This document shows positions 18,508 through 27,760 of a DNA stretch of 64,000 nucleotides, piece by piece. The notes beneath the pieces were generated by a model. That model saw only the letters and a program-made list of their open reading frames with translations. It did no database searches and was not told the origin of the DNA. How positions within the stretch are numbered: the stretch's first letter is position 1; each line of letters opens with the position of its first letter. This DNA comes from Burkholderia ambifaria (GTDB lineage Bacteria; Pseudomonadota; Gammaproteobacteria; Burkholderiales; Burkholderiaceae). The stretch is taken from assembly GCF_001443045.1 (NCBI RefSeq), contig NZ_LKPJ01000001.1, positions 130,997-194,996 of the forward strand, in the 5' to 3' direction. The position numbers were made by a program, and so were the translations under genes.

Positions 18508-19482
18508 ATGACTATGTATCGTAAGGTTCTCTCCATTTCGGCAGGTATCGTCATCTTAGGAACGCTGCTGGGCGGCATGCAAAGCGCGGTCTCCGCACCC
18601 GAACTCAGGCCCGTTCCGGCCGTCCTGTCCGGCATTGCGACCCAGTCGCCCGTGCTGGATGCAACGTGGGCAGGCCAGCGGGTGGTGAGTGTCGGCGCGA
18701 ACGGCATCATTCTTCTGTCCGACAACCGCGGTGCGACGTACCGTCAGGCCAAGTCTGTCCCCGTGAGCTCGACGCTGACGTCTGTCAGTTTCATCGACGC
18801 CAACACAGGTTGGGCAGTCGGCCACTGGGGTGCCATTCTCAAGACCACCGACGGCGGCGAGACATGGAAGATACAGCGGCTCTCGACGACCGAGGATCGC
18901 CCCCTGTTCAGCGTTCACTTCCTTGATGCCAACCATGGCGTGGCCGTTGGACTCTGGTCGCTGATCCTTGTCACCGATGACGGCGGCAAGACCTGGACAA
19001 AAAAAGAAGCCGTCCTTCCGAATGGCAAGAAGTCGGACCTGAATCTGTTCGGCATTTTTTCAAACAGCAACGGCGACATTTTTGCTACGGCCGAGAAGGG
19101 GCGGCTCTTTATTTCCAAGGACAAGGGCAACACGTGGGATAGCACGGAGACCGGTTACAAGGGGTCGTTCTGGTGCGGTGTGGCACTCCCCAATGGTGTG
19201 CTTCTGGTCGGAGGGTTGCGCGGTACGTTGATGCGAAGCGAAGACAACGGCCATACCTGGTCACGCGCGACGCTCGACACCAAGAATTCCATTACCTCGC
19301 TTGCGTCCAGAGGCTCCACGGTATTGGCGGTCGGTGTCGACGGGTTACAGGCTCAAAGCGCCGACGATGGAAAGACGTTCCAGCAACTGCACACCGGGAC
19401 CGGGACGACGTACACAGCGGCCCTCCCCTCGCCTGGCGACAAGTGGCTGATTTTTTCTCGTGACGGGGTCGTCGCACAGTAA
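18508..19482 (+). CDS. YCF48/BNR-repeat periplasmic protein
   Basis: A 324-residue exported beta-propeller. The signal peptide ends near A30 (SAVSA). At least four BNR-type (Asp-box) repeats are visible: TTDGGETW, TDDGGKTW, SKDKGNTW and SEDNGHTW. Such YCF48-like proteins accompany DUF1302/DUF1329/RND sets and are thought to help assembly or act as partners of the transporter. The gene begins 13 bases after the transporter stop, with AGAGGA upstream, and a strong hairpin follows, so it is the last gene of the operon. Confidence 0.88.
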   Translation: MTMYRKVLSISAGIVILGTLLGGMQSAVSAPELRPVPAVLSGIATQSPVLDATWAGQRVVSVGANGIILLSDNRGATYRQAKSVPVSSTLTSVSFIDANTGWAVGHWGAILKTTDGGETWKIQRLSTTEDRPLFSVHFLDANHGVAVGLWSLILVTDDGGKTWTKKEAVLPNGKKSDLNLFGIFSNSNGDIFATAEKGRLFISKDKGNTWDSTETGYKGSFWCGVALPNGVLLVGGLRGTLMRSEDNGHTWSRATLDTKNSITSLASRGSTVLAVGVDGLQAQSADDGKTFQQLHTGTGTTYTAALPSPGDKWLIFSRDGVVAQ

Positions 19483-19502
19483 CTGACCGGTGTCCGACAC
19501 GT

Positions 19503-19537
19503 GCAGCGGGCCGTGAATCTGAAACACGGCTCGCTGC
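19503..19537. terminator. terminator hairpin after the transport operon
   Basis: GCAGCGGGCCGTG pairs with CACGGCTCGCTGC (12 of 13 positions) around a 9-base loop, 21 bases after the YCF48-like stop. The remaining 19538-19809, between convergent genes, shows nothing recognisable. Confidence 0.7.
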
Positions 19538-19809
19538 CTCGAAGCCGTCCTGACCCAAGACGGATTGGGCAGCCGTAGAGCGATCGAGCTCCCGTGTCGT
19601 GGGGCGAGAAGAACGCGATGAAGAAGCGGCATACAGACGAAATGTCCATCCGCATCCCGCGGAAAACCGGGAACCCAGAGATCACATTCAATGACCTGTG
19701 CGAACGCCGCAACGCCTCGGAGCAGGCGATCTGCCGATAGCGCACCAGACTCGACGGCATGCCGACTCACCGAACAGCAGATTCGGACAACGAGCGCCGC
19801 CCGCTCCCG

Positions 19810-20499
19810 TCAGCCGGGTTTTCGAAGACGATAGCCGACGCCGTGCGCGCTTTCCAGGATGCCCGACGCCCCTGAGGCCATCAGCTTTCTGCGCAGCCGG
19901 CTCATGTGACTGTCGACAGTGCGTGTAGATGCACCTACGTCCGTCATGCACGCGTTGAGCAATTCGATGCGTGTAAATGCACGATTCGGCAGCTTGGCCA
20001 TGTGAGCCAGCAGGCGAAATTCGACGAGTGTGACGGAAACGGGCGCTTCACCGGTGGACGTTCTCACGCATGCCATATAGCTTTCCGTGTCGATCTCGAG
20101 CATTCCAACCCGGAGACGGCGCGCAGGGGCGAGCGCACCGGAGCGGCGAAGAATCGTGAGCAATCGCGCGACGAGCACTTCCTGGTTGAACGGCGTGACA
20201 ATGTAATCGTCGGCGCCGGCATGCAGTGTCCGCAACCGCTCGCTGTCCAGATCACATTCCGACACGACAATGATGGGAGTATCGCTTTGCCGTCGAAGCG
20301 TGGCGAGCATTTCCACGGTATCCGCGCGCAGCTCACGAACGTCGAAAATAACCAGATCAGGCTTCAGGTTCAATTGCGTCGCAAGCAGGGCCTGAGAGGC
20401 ATGGGTCCGAAATGTACGAAACCCGTTGCGAGTCAGGCAGATGTCGAGCATCGACGACATTTCCGGCGCGTCATCCGCGATGAGTATCAGCGCGTGCAT
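19810..20499 (-). CDS. OmpR-family response regulator, orphan and atypical
   Basis: A 229-residue receiver plus winged-helix protein. The acidic pair is in IADDAPE and the phospho-acceptor Asp in VIFDVRE (about residue 54). The conserved Lys of the usual KPF motif is replaced by Thr (IVTPFN), which often goes with altered or phosphorylation-independent signalling. The C-terminal domain has the SVTLVEFRLLAHMA and VDSHMSRLRRKL blocks of OmpR-type DNA binding. No histidine kinase is adjacent. Its target is unknown; it lies inside the catabolic island between the transport operon and the GMC dehydrogenase. Confidence 0.88.
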   Translation of the reverse strand: MHALILIADDAPEMSSMLDICLTRNGFRTFRTHASQALLATQLNLKPDLVIFDVRELRADTVEMLATLRRQSDTPIIVVSECDLDSERLRTLHAGADDYIVTPFNQEVLVARLLTILRRSGALAPARRLRVGMLEIDTESYMACVRTSTGEAPVSVTLVEFRLLAHMAKLPNRAFTRIELLNACMTDVGASTRTVDSHMSRLRRKLMASGASGILESAHGVGYRLRKPG

Positions 20500-21075
20500 G
20501 ATTGAATTTACGGGTCATTGCCGTTTGTGCGCGTGAATACCTGCCGGACAGCGTTCAGGTGCCGGACAGGATTCAAGGTTCGCAGGCATGACTCGACGTG
20601 TTGAAGACGGCGCTCGGCATCGCGCGCGCTGAGGCCATTGCGATAGAGGCAGGGGAGGAAGATTTCCTGCGCCCGCACCGGCCCGATGTCGAACAAGGTC
20701 GATCGACTGACTGGTTCGTTTTTTGCTGCGGCTCGTCGCCGCGAAGCGAGCACCGGCCGTTCTCCGGTTGTTGGCGCGCGTAGGTCACCGCCCGACAGCT
20801 CGACCGCAGGTGGCGACATCTGTTGCCTCGTGCTCGCCTTGCCCTTCAAAGAGCAAGGATGCTTTCATGAACGGTGGTTGGCCGCGTCACCAGACCTCAC
20901 GGCTCACGCGCTCGACGCCAGAAAGCTCGCGGTGCCCCGGAGAGCGTCCAGTGAGCCCCGGCCGGCAGCGGACATTGCGACGCATATCATGCTCGCAGCG
21001 TCCGTGTACGATCGAGGCCTTTGCGCCGACGAATGCCGGCGCGGGAAAGGATCGGTCAAACCACGATTCCGGCTT
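20500..21075. other. 576-base stretch without a supported gene
   Basis: A minus-strand frame at 20508-20849 (113 codons) has no recognisable domain and no convincing start; it is a possible relic only. An imperfect inverted repeat (GATTCCGGCT / AGCCGGGAATC) at about 21067-21103 overlaps the end of the GMC dehydrogenase gene and may aid termination. Confidence 0.35.
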
Positions 21076-22695
21076 TCACGCCTGCATCGCAGCCGGGAAT
21101 CGCGAAATCCTCCGAATCAGATCCGAGGCTTTCTCTCCAATCATGATCGTTGGCGCGTTCGTGTTTGCACCAACCAACGTCGGCATGATCGAGGCGTCAA
21201 CCACACGCAAGCCTTCCGTCCCCCGTACGCGCAATTGCGCGTCGACGACGGCGAGCTCGTCGTTCCCCATACGACACGTTCCTACCGGGTGATAAACGGT
21301 GTCGGTCCGCTCGCGCAACAACGCACGAATGTCTTCGTCGGATCGCGACCGAGACTCAAGCAGATCCTCCGTCACGAACGCCGAGATGGCCGGCGCCGCC
21401 ATCAACCGCCGGGTCAACTTGTATCCCTCGACCAGGACATCAAGGTCATCCGCGTGCTCGAGGAATGCCGGGTCGATCAACGGCGCATCAAGCGGATCCG
21501 CGCTTCGCAGCTTGACCGAGCCACGGCTTTTCGGCCTCAACAGGCACACGTGACAGGAAATGCCATGTCCGAGCTGCAACTTTCTCCCGTGATCGTTGAC
21601 GGGACCCACGACAAAGTGCATCTGCACGTCCGGCCGCTCCAGATCGGGACGCGTCTTCAGGAAGGCGCCGCCTTCGGCAAAGTTGGTTGTCATGGTACCG
21701 CGCCGTGACGCCCGATATTGCCTGATGTCGCGCAGCGTCTTGATCCCGCCGCGTACCGATACGCCGAGCGCATCCAGGCTATTCGTCTTGTAGCTGACGA
21801 CGAAGTCCGGATGATCCTGCAAGTTCTCTCCAACGCCAGGGAGATCGGCTACGACCTCGATCCCGTGACGCTGGAGTTCGTCCCTCGGACCGACGCCGGA
21901 CAACATCAGCAACTGAGGCGATTGAAGGGCACCCGCGGAAAGGATCACCTCTTTTTTTGCCCAAACCGTCTCGACAGTTCCCGCACGCGTGACTTCGACA
22001 CCAACGGCCCTTCTACCGTCAAACACAATGCGCCTGACCTGCGCATGGGTCTCCACCGTCAGATTGTCGCGGGCTTTCATATGCGGAAAAAGATAGGCAC
22101 GTGCAGCACTGCAGCGCTCGCCATCCTTCTGGGTCACCTGGTAGATGCCGACCCCTTCCTGCTCCGCACCGTTGAAATCGTCCGTGATGGGCAAGCCGCA
22201 CTGTCGTGCGGCATCCAGCCACCGTGCCTGAAACGGATTGCCTGTCCTCAGATCACTGACCCAAAGCGGGCCGCCGCGCCCGTGCCATTCATTGCCAAGA
22301 CGCTCGTTATGCTCGCTTCGCTTGAAATAGGGGAAGACGTCGCGCCAGGCCCAGCCTTCGTTGCCGAGCGCGGCCCAATCGTCGTAATCGGCATGATGGC
22401 CACGCGTGTACACCATCGCATTGATCGCAGACGATCCGCCCAACGTCTTGCCACGCGGCTGGTAGCCGCGCCGTCCCAGCAGCCCCTTCTGGGGAACGGT
22501 CTCGAACGCCCAGTTGTTCAGCCGGGACGGGACCATCAGCACCAAGGCGGCCGGTACGTTGACTGGCCATCCATCGCCGGTGCCGCCGGCTTCGAAGAGG
22601 CACAGCGTCACATCAGGGTCTTCGGTCAAACGCGAAGCCAGCACACTGCCTGCCGAGCCGCCGCCTACAACAAGATAATCGAATGAATTCTTCAC
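21076..22695 (-). CDS. GMC-family flavin alcohol dehydrogenase (choline/AlkJ-like)
   Basis: A 539-residue FAD enzyme. The dinucleotide motif GGGSAG (11-16) opens the protein, and the GMC signature region follows (RGKTLGGSSAINAMVY). The active-site His is in YHPVGTCRMG, with a second conserved region at NTNAPTIMIGEKASD. Relatives oxidise choline, long-chain or polyethylene-glycol alcohols. In this pathway it would oxidise the alcohol released by the neighbouring esterase (inference). GTG 22695 is chosen, with AGGA upstream; a TTG at 22737 would add residues before the FAD motif. Last gene of the unit that starts at 25392. Confidence 0.9.
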   Translation of the reverse strand: MKNSFDYLVVGGGSAGSVLASRLTEDPDVTLCLFEAGGTGDGWPVNVPAALVLMVPSRLNNWAFETVPQKGLLGRRGYQPRGKTLGGSSAINAMVYTRGHHADYDDWAALGNEGWAWRDVFPYFKRSEHNERLGNEWHGRGGPLWVSDLRTGNPFQARWLDAARQCGLPITDDFNGAEQEGVGIYQVTQKDGERCSAARAYLFPHMKARDNLTVETHAQVRRIVFDGRRAVGVEVTRAGTVETVWAKKEVILSAGALQSPQLLMLSGVGPRDELQRHGIEVVADLPGVGENLQDHPDFVVSYKTNSLDALGVSVRGGIKTLRDIRQYRASRRGTMTTNFAEGGAFLKTRPDLERPDVQMHFVVGPVNDHGRKLQLGHGISCHVCLLRPKSRGSVKLRSADPLDAPLIDPAFLEHADDLDVLVEGYKLTRRLMAAPAISAFVTEDLLESRSRSDEDIRALLRERTDTVYHPVGTCRMGNDELAVVDAQLRVRGTEGLRVVDASIMPTLVGANTNAPTIMIGEKASDLIRRISRFPAAMQA

Positions 22696-22917
22696 GGGTC
22701 TGTGTCCTGGATAGGTGCTTGAGCGCTTCACAAGCAACTACCTGATGCATCGATTCCGCCACTCGCGTCGCAGCCCCACCGAGCCGTCGCGCAATCGGCT
22801 TCATTCCGTCATGCATCAGAACTGTGTGGCCGCATCGGCAACGTTGGAGGTCATCCATCGAGCCGCATGCGGCCACGAAATGGCGGAAAGCAAGATCAAG
22901 TCGCTACCGCCAACGTA

Positions 22918-23868
22918 TCAATGGTGCTGCGCGCTGCCGAGTACCTTTCGAAAAATCGCGAGCCCCTTCTCGATCGACGCCTGGGCGCCCGGCGAGATCG
23001 CCCCCATGTCGAAGAACCCGTGAAGCATGCCATCGCACCTGATCGTTTCGACCTTGACGCCGCTTGCGTGGAGCAAGCGTCCATAGGCTTCTCCCTCGTC
23101 GCGCAGCGGATCGAATTCCGCGGTAACGATGACCGCAGGCGGCAACCCGGCAAAGTCCTTCGCAAGGATCGGGGCCAGTCGCGCATCCTCCCGGTCGGTA
23201 TCGTCAAGCACGTAATGTCGATCAAACCACGCGATCGTCTCGAGATCGAGCAGGTAGCCTTCACCGTTTTCCTTGAAGGAAGGAAAGCCGGAGCGGTCTT
23301 GTGCCACAGCGGGGTAGATCAGGAACTGGGCGGAAAGCGAAATTCCCTCGACGTGCAGTTGCTGGGTCACGACGGCCGCGAGATTGCCGCCGGCGCTATC
23401 TCCGGCCACTGCCACTACGTCGTTTCCGCCCAACTCACCCGCGTTCGCGATCACCCATTTGGTCGCGGCAATCGCGTCGTCGGCCGCGGCCGGATACGGA
23501 TGCTCGGGAGCCAGCCGGTAATCCACCGAGACGACTACCGCATTCGCGCCACGAGCCAGCTCTCGACAAATGTTGTCATGAGTATCCAGATCGCCAATGA
23601 CAAACCCGCCGCCGTGAAGATAAACGACCGTCGGCAGATGACGCTCCCGGGTCGGACGATAGAGCCTCGCCCGCAGCGATCCAGTCGCGCCGGGGACGGT
23701 CAGGTCTTCCACGCTGTGCATGGCGACAACTGCATCTGGTGCACGAACGGCGCGTGCCAGATGCTGCATCAATACGCGCGCCTCTTCCGGGGTTGACTGC
23801 GGCAATGGTTTCGCGCCGGACCCGGCAAAGGATTCGAGAAAACCAGCGAGGTGCAAATCGAGTGCCAT
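22918..23868 (-). CDS. alpha/beta hydrolase, HSL-type esterase (first copy)
   Basis: A 316-residue esterase of the hormone-sensitive-lipase family. The oxyanion motif HGGG is at 85-88 and the nucleophile S158 lies in GDSAGG. D253 (EFDPLRDEG) and H283 (LHGFF) complete the triad. No signal peptide, so cytoplasmic. It lies 33 bases after the flavin monooxygenase gene; a Baeyer-Villiger oxygenase followed by an esterase is the classic order for ketone breakdown. It probably cleaves the ester or lactone product. AAGGTG precedes the ATG. Confidence 0.92.
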   Translation of the reverse strand: MALDLHLAGFLESFAGSGAKPLPQSTPEEARVLMQHLARAVRAPDAVVAMHSVEDLTVPGATGSLRARLYRPTRERHLPTVVYLHGGGFVIGDLDTHDNICRELARGANAVVVSVDYRLAPEHPYPAAADDAIAATKWVIANAGELGGNDVVAVAGDSAGGNLAAVVTQQLHVEGISLSAQFLIYPAVAQDRSGFPSFKENGEGYLLDLETIAWFDRHYVLDDTDREDARLAPILAKDFAGLPPAVIVTAEFDPLRDEGEAYGRLLHASGVKVETIRCDGMLHGFFDMGAISPGAQASIEKGLAIFRKVLGSAQHH

Positions 23869-23901
23869 AACATCACCTTGTAATCGAACGTTGCTCGGAG
23901 A

Positions 23902-25392
23902 TCAGCGATACACGAGGACTTCGGAATCCGGGCTCAATTCCGGAATGCTCTTGCGCTCCTCCTCATACTCGAAGTGGTGCTGCCACGGCATACGATCACC
24001 ACGCGAATGCATCTGGTGTTGCGACCGCATGACGTACCCGGCATTGAAGTTGGTCGGGTCCGTCCACGGCAGCCGCTGCATGTCGGCGTCTTCGGCTCGC
24101 AGGCACGGCTCCACCGTCTTCGCACCGACCTTTTCCATATGCGCAAGTACACGGCAAGTGAATTCGCAGACCAGATCGGCACGGAGCGTCCAGCTCGAAC
24201 GGTAGTAGCCGTAGATGAACGCCATGTTCGGGATACCCTCGATCATCATTCCTCGATACGAGACCCGCTTGGTCATGTCGACCGGATCTCCATCGAGCTG
24301 AAATGCGATCTGGCCGAAAGCGCTCATGTCGAAGCCGGTCGCCGTCACGACGATGTCCGCCTGCAGGTGCTCGCCCGACGCCAACGTAATGCCGCTTTCG
24401 TCGAACGATTCGATGGTGTCCGTCACGACGGATGCTTTCCCGTCCCGGATGGCCGTGAAGAGGTCTCCCTCGGGGACTGCGGCCACTCTCTGCTGCCACG
24501 GGCGATAGCTGGGATTGAAGTGCTTGTCGACGTCAAAACCCTCCGGCAGCTGTTGCCGGGTCTCGTTGATCAGCCAGTCGCGAACCGCGTCCGGATTCGC
24601 TGCGGCAAGATTGATCAGGTCAAACGTCTGCTTCAGGTGCGCACGCCGCAAAATCTCCGACCGCCATTCTTCGGGAAGGCTGAGTTCACGAAGCGTAGCG
24701 TCCAGCTGGTGGGTCCACGGAACCGCCGTGAAGAACGTCGGCGACCGTTGGAGCATCGTCACATGCGCCGCGGTTCCGGCCATTGCCGGAATCAGCGTTG
24801 CGGCGGTCGCGCCCGAGCCGATCACGATCACACGCTTTCCGGCATAGTCGAGCGCTTCGGGCCAGTGCTGCGGATGAACGACCGTTCCCTTGTAACGATC
24901 GAATCCGTTCCACTTGGGCGTAAAGCCTTGACGATGATCGTAGTACCCGGCTCCCAACCACAAGAAGTCGGTGGTCATCGTGAAGCGTTCACCGGTATCG
25001 TTGCGCGATACCTCGATCGTCCAGCGCTTTTGTTCACTCGACCAGTTCACCGTTTGAACACGATGCCCATAGCGGATCTTCGAACCGAGGTCATATTCCT
25101 CGATGACCTCGCCCAGATAGCTGTGGATCTCATCTGCCGTGGCGATCGATCGGCCCTGCCACGGGCGGAATCCGAACGCGTACGTGTACAGGTCGCTGTC
25201 GGAACGCGCGCCGGGGTAACGATGGGTCCACCACGTACCGCCGAATCCATCCATTGCTTCCAGAATGGCTAGCGAGCGACCCGGCAAATGCATGCGGAGA
25301 TGACAAGCGGCGTCGATTCCCGAGATTCCGGCCCCAATGATTAGTACGTCTACGTGCTCAGGAGAACACGAATCCGTTTGATTCTTAGCCAT
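23902..25392 (-). CDS. flavin-containing Baeyer-Villiger-type monooxygenase (EtaA-like)
   Basis: A 496-residue FAD/NADPH monooxygenase. The first dinucleotide motif is IIGAGISG and the second is VIGSGATAATL. The FMO/BVMO fingerprint is present as YKGTVVHPQHWP. Spacing and sequence resemble the EtaA/MymA group, which oxidises ketones to esters and also hits sulfur compounds. GGAGGG lies 6 bases before the ATG. It is the first gene of a three-gene unit (monooxygenase, esterase, GMC dehydrogenase) behind operator sites h and i. Substrate unknown, probably a ketone in view of the esterase. Confidence 0.92.
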   Translation of the reverse strand: MAKNQTDSCSPEHVDVLIIGAGISGIDAACHLRMHLPGRSLAILEAMDGFGGTWWTHRYPGARSDSDLYTYAFGFRPWQGRSIATADEIHSYLGEVIEEYDLGSKIRYGHRVQTVNWSSEQKRWTIEVSRNDTGERFTMTTDFLWLGAGYYDHRQGFTPKWNGFDRYKGTVVHPQHWPEALDYAGKRVIVIGSGATAATLIPAMAGTAAHVTMLQRSPTFFTAVPWTHQLDATLRELSLPEEWRSEILRRAHLKQTFDLINLAAANPDAVRDWLINETRQQLPEGFDVDKHFNPSYRPWQQRVAAVPEGDLFTAIRDGKASVVTDTIESFDESGITLASGEHLQADIVVTATGFDMSAFGQIAFQLDGDPVDMTKRVSYRGMMIEGIPNMAFIYGYYRSSWTLRADLVCEFTCRVLAHMEKVGAKTVEPCLRAEDADMQRLPWTDPTNFNAGYVMRSQHQMHSRGDRMPWQHHFEYEEERKSIPELSPDSEVLVYR

Positions 25393-25452
25393 GAGATCCC
25401 TCCAATGACCAGTTATTGAAAATTCTCGTAACGCCGCACAACCAAGTCATAC

Positions 25453-25470
25453 GACTTGGTCATTTGACTT
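25453..25470. promoter_or_regulatory. island operator, site h
   Basis: GACTTGGTCATTTGACTT; on the minus strand AAGTCAAATGACCAAGTC. It overlaps a second inverted repeat, ACCAAGTC and GACTTGGT around a 4-base centre, at 25441-25460. It lies about 60 bases upstream of the EtaA-like monooxygenase start, an ideal repressor position. Confidence 0.75.
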
Positions 25471-25620
25471 CTAATTAAAGTAGATGCCCACAGGTGCATG
25501 CCAGCATCAACGCATTCAACCCAATGCGGACAACCCCAGGTGAGACCTGCTACGCACCAAGCTGACATGCACGCGGGTCATTGACGTACGTATCCCGGTT
25601 TGACCTGCCATCTCGAACAT

Positions 25621-25638
25621 GATCATTTGACCAAGTCC
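25621..25638. promoter_or_regulatory. island operator, site i
   Basis: GATCATTTGACCAAGTCC, one mismatch to consensus. It is the upstream partner of site h and is followed 10 bases later by the second copy of the 45-base conserved element. Confidence 0.75.
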
Positions 25639-25648
25639 CACGGTTCCC

Positions 25649-25693
25649 AGTCTTATGCAGTCAAGGGACAATTTGAATAAGGGGTTTCCATTA
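25649..25693 (+). repeat. 45-base conserved element, copy 2
   Basis: Begins AGTCTTATGC and ends GTTTCCATTA; 35 of 45 positions match 7143-7187. Here no gene follows on the plus strand, so if it is a promoter it would make a non-coding or antisense transcript toward the acyl-CoA ligase gene; otherwise it is a second regulator site or a relic of a duplication. Confidence 0.55.
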
Positions 25694-25971
25694 CACCCGC
25701 GGTTGTGAAGGTCGCGATGCTCTGCATCGGTCATGTAACGTGCCGAATGCTACGTCGAGCCCGGCGCTCTACCTCGCCCCGTTGCCCTCACACAGCCCTC
25801 GATCCTGGCTGACTGGTAGCCACCCCGGACCAAGGCGTGAAGGCAAGGTGCCTCTCGAAACCGCAAGCAAACCTCGCGACGGACGCGTCCCGCCGCATCA
25901 TTCCCGTGCTCGTTCGGGGACGTGCGATGGGGGTGGCTCGATCCTGAAGGCATCGGACGTTGAGGATGATG

Positions 25972-27594
25972 TCAGTCGTTCGGCACCCGCAACTCTCGCC
26001 GAAGGATCTTCCCGACGTTGCTCTTTGGCAGGGTGTCGCGAAACTCGATGCTTTTCGGTCGTTTATAGCCAGTCAGCTGCCCTTTGCAGAACGCCATCAA
26101 ATCTTCGTCCGTCAGTTCCGGGTCTTTCCTGACCACGAACAGCTTGACGGCCTCTCCGGAATGCTCGTCGGGTACGCCGATGGCAGCGACTTCGTATACG
26201 CCGGGGTGTTTGACAACGACCTCTTCGATCTCGTTCGGGTAGACGTTGAAACCGGACACGAGGATCATGTCCTTCTTGCGGTCGACGATTCGCACGAAGC
26301 CGTCCGCGGAAATCGACGCAATGTCGCCCGATCTGAAGAAGCCGTCCTCGGTCATCACCTTCGACGTCTCGTCGGGTCGCTGCCAGTAGCCCGCCATCAC
26401 CTGGGGACCACGAATGCACAACTCCCCTGCTTCTCCAGGCGGCAGTTCCTTGCCGTCGTCGTCCCGGATCGACACTTCGGTAGAGGGCAACGGCAAGCCG
26501 ATCGTGCCATTGAATTCACCGCGGGCAACGGGATTGATCGTGACGCATGGCGACGTCTCGGACAGCCCGTATCCTTCGATAATCGGCGCGCCGGTCATCT
26601 CCTTCCAGCGCTTTGCGACCGCCTCTTGAGTGGCCATTCCGCCGCCGTTGGCCAGCAGCAGATTGGAGAAATCTAGGCGCGAGAACTCGGGATGATGGAG
26701 CATCGCGTTATAGAGCGTGTTCACTCCCGGAAAGCTCGTGATCTTGTATCCGGCAAGCGACTCGATCATCCCGCCGATGTCACGCGGATTGGGAACCAGT
26801 ACACAAAGCCCGCCCGTGTGCATCGTCAACAGACAGCAAACGTTGAGCGCAAAGATGTGATAGATCGGAAGTGCCGCTACCGTGATGAACTGCGTCACGT
26901 CAGGACGCCAACCTCGGGCTGGCTTGAGCCAGACGTCCGTCTGCAATACATTCGCGACAATGTTCCGATGCAACAGCGTCGCCCCTTTCGACACACCGGT
27001 TGTCCCCCCCGTATATTGGAGAAAGGCAACATCATCCGGTGACTGGCAAGGCGGCACGAATTTGCTCCGACGCCCCTCCGCAATCGCGTCGTCAAATGTC
27101 GTATATGCGCTCGGGATCTGCCCCACGGTAGAAGCGTTGTCCTGCGTGGCAACCAGAACATGCTTCACCTGCGTTTGCGTAATGATTCCGTCCAGCGTTG
27201 CAGCGCAACTGTCGAGTATGACGATCGCTTCCGCGCCGCTGTCGTTCAACTGATGTTTCAACTCGCGGGGGGTATAAAGCGGATTGACGTTGACGACAAC
27301 GTAGCCGGCGCGCAGGACTGCACAGATCGAGATCGGGTAGTGCAACATATTCGGCATCATGATGGCGACGCGCGCACCACGCTCGAGCCCCCGTGATTGC
27401 AGCCACGCGGCCAGTGAGCGCGACATCCTGTCGAGCTCACCATACGTCATCCGCGTTCCATTACACGCAAACGCGAGACTTTTCCGAAACTTGCCGAAGC
27501 TTGCGTCGATCAACTCGCTAACGGATCGATACGCGCTGGAATCAATCTCTGCTGGAACCTCTGGCGGATAGGAAGCAAGCCAAATCTTTTCCAT
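25972..27594 (-). CDS. acyl-CoA ligase (FadD-like, AMP-forming)
   Basis: A 540-residue adenylate-forming enzyme. The P-loop is YTGGTTGVSKGA, the adenine region is EGYGLSETSP, the hinge is GFVRIVDRKKDMI and the catalytic Lys is in SNVGKILRREL near the C-terminus. It matches long/medium-chain fatty-acid CoA ligases in length and motifs. It would activate the acid made by this pathway for beta-oxidation (inference). ATG 27594 has AGGAG 7 bases upstream; a TTG two codons earlier overlaps that site. Last gene of the unit starting at 32949, 166 bases after the esterase gene. Confidence 0.92.
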   Translation of the reverse strand: MEKIWLASYPPEVPAEIDSSAYRSVSELIDASFGKFRKSLAFACNGTRMTYGELDRMSRSLAAWLQSRGLERGARVAIMMPNMLHYPISICAVLRAGYVVVNVNPLYTPRELKHQLNDSGAEAIVILDSCAATLDGIITQTQVKHVLVATQDNASTVGQIPSAYTTFDDAIAEGRRSKFVPPCQSPDDVAFLQYTGGTTGVSKGATLLHRNIVANVLQTDVWLKPARGWRPDVTQFITVAALPIYHIFALNVCCLLTMHTGGLCVLVPNPRDIGGMIESLAGYKITSFPGVNTLYNAMLHHPEFSRLDFSNLLLANGGGMATQEAVAKRWKEMTGAPIIEGYGLSETSPCVTINPVARGEFNGTIGLPLPSTEVSIRDDDGKELPPGEAGELCIRGPQVMAGYWQRPDETSKVMTEDGFFRSGDIASISADGFVRIVDRKKDMILVSGFNVYPNEIEEVVVKHPGVYEVAAIGVPDEHSGEAVKLFVVRKDPELTDEDLMAFCKGQLTGYKRPKSIEFRDTLPKSNVGKILRRELRVPND

Positions 27595-27760
27595 ACCCAA
27601 TCTCCTCTGTCCTGTTTGAATAATCGCGCGACGCCAGTCCGCTCGTCACGCTCGTAGCGAGCCGGAGCGCCTTGAACTACGCGAGAATGATTTCTGGAAA
27701 ACGCGTCGCAAGCATCGTCGTCCAAACGTCAATGCACCAGCCCGAGCAAAGGTCAAAGCG

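Larger units (their letters stand above)
25393..25971. other. 579-base control region between two catabolic units
   Basis: Holds operators h and i and the second 45-base element. Both flanking genes read leftward, so only the monooxygenase unit (start 25392) is driven from here. No open frame in 25694-25971 has a family match, although copy 2 of the element points rightward into it. Confidence 0.6.

Noticed and set aside
16913-18511. A 532-codon plus-strand frame inside the MMPL transporter
   Set aside because: Arg/Pro-rich shadow of the transporter frame; no domain and no start signal.
20508-20849. A 113-codon minus-strand frame upstream of the response regulator
   Set aside because: No family match, no ribosome site; reported only as part of the unassigned stretch.
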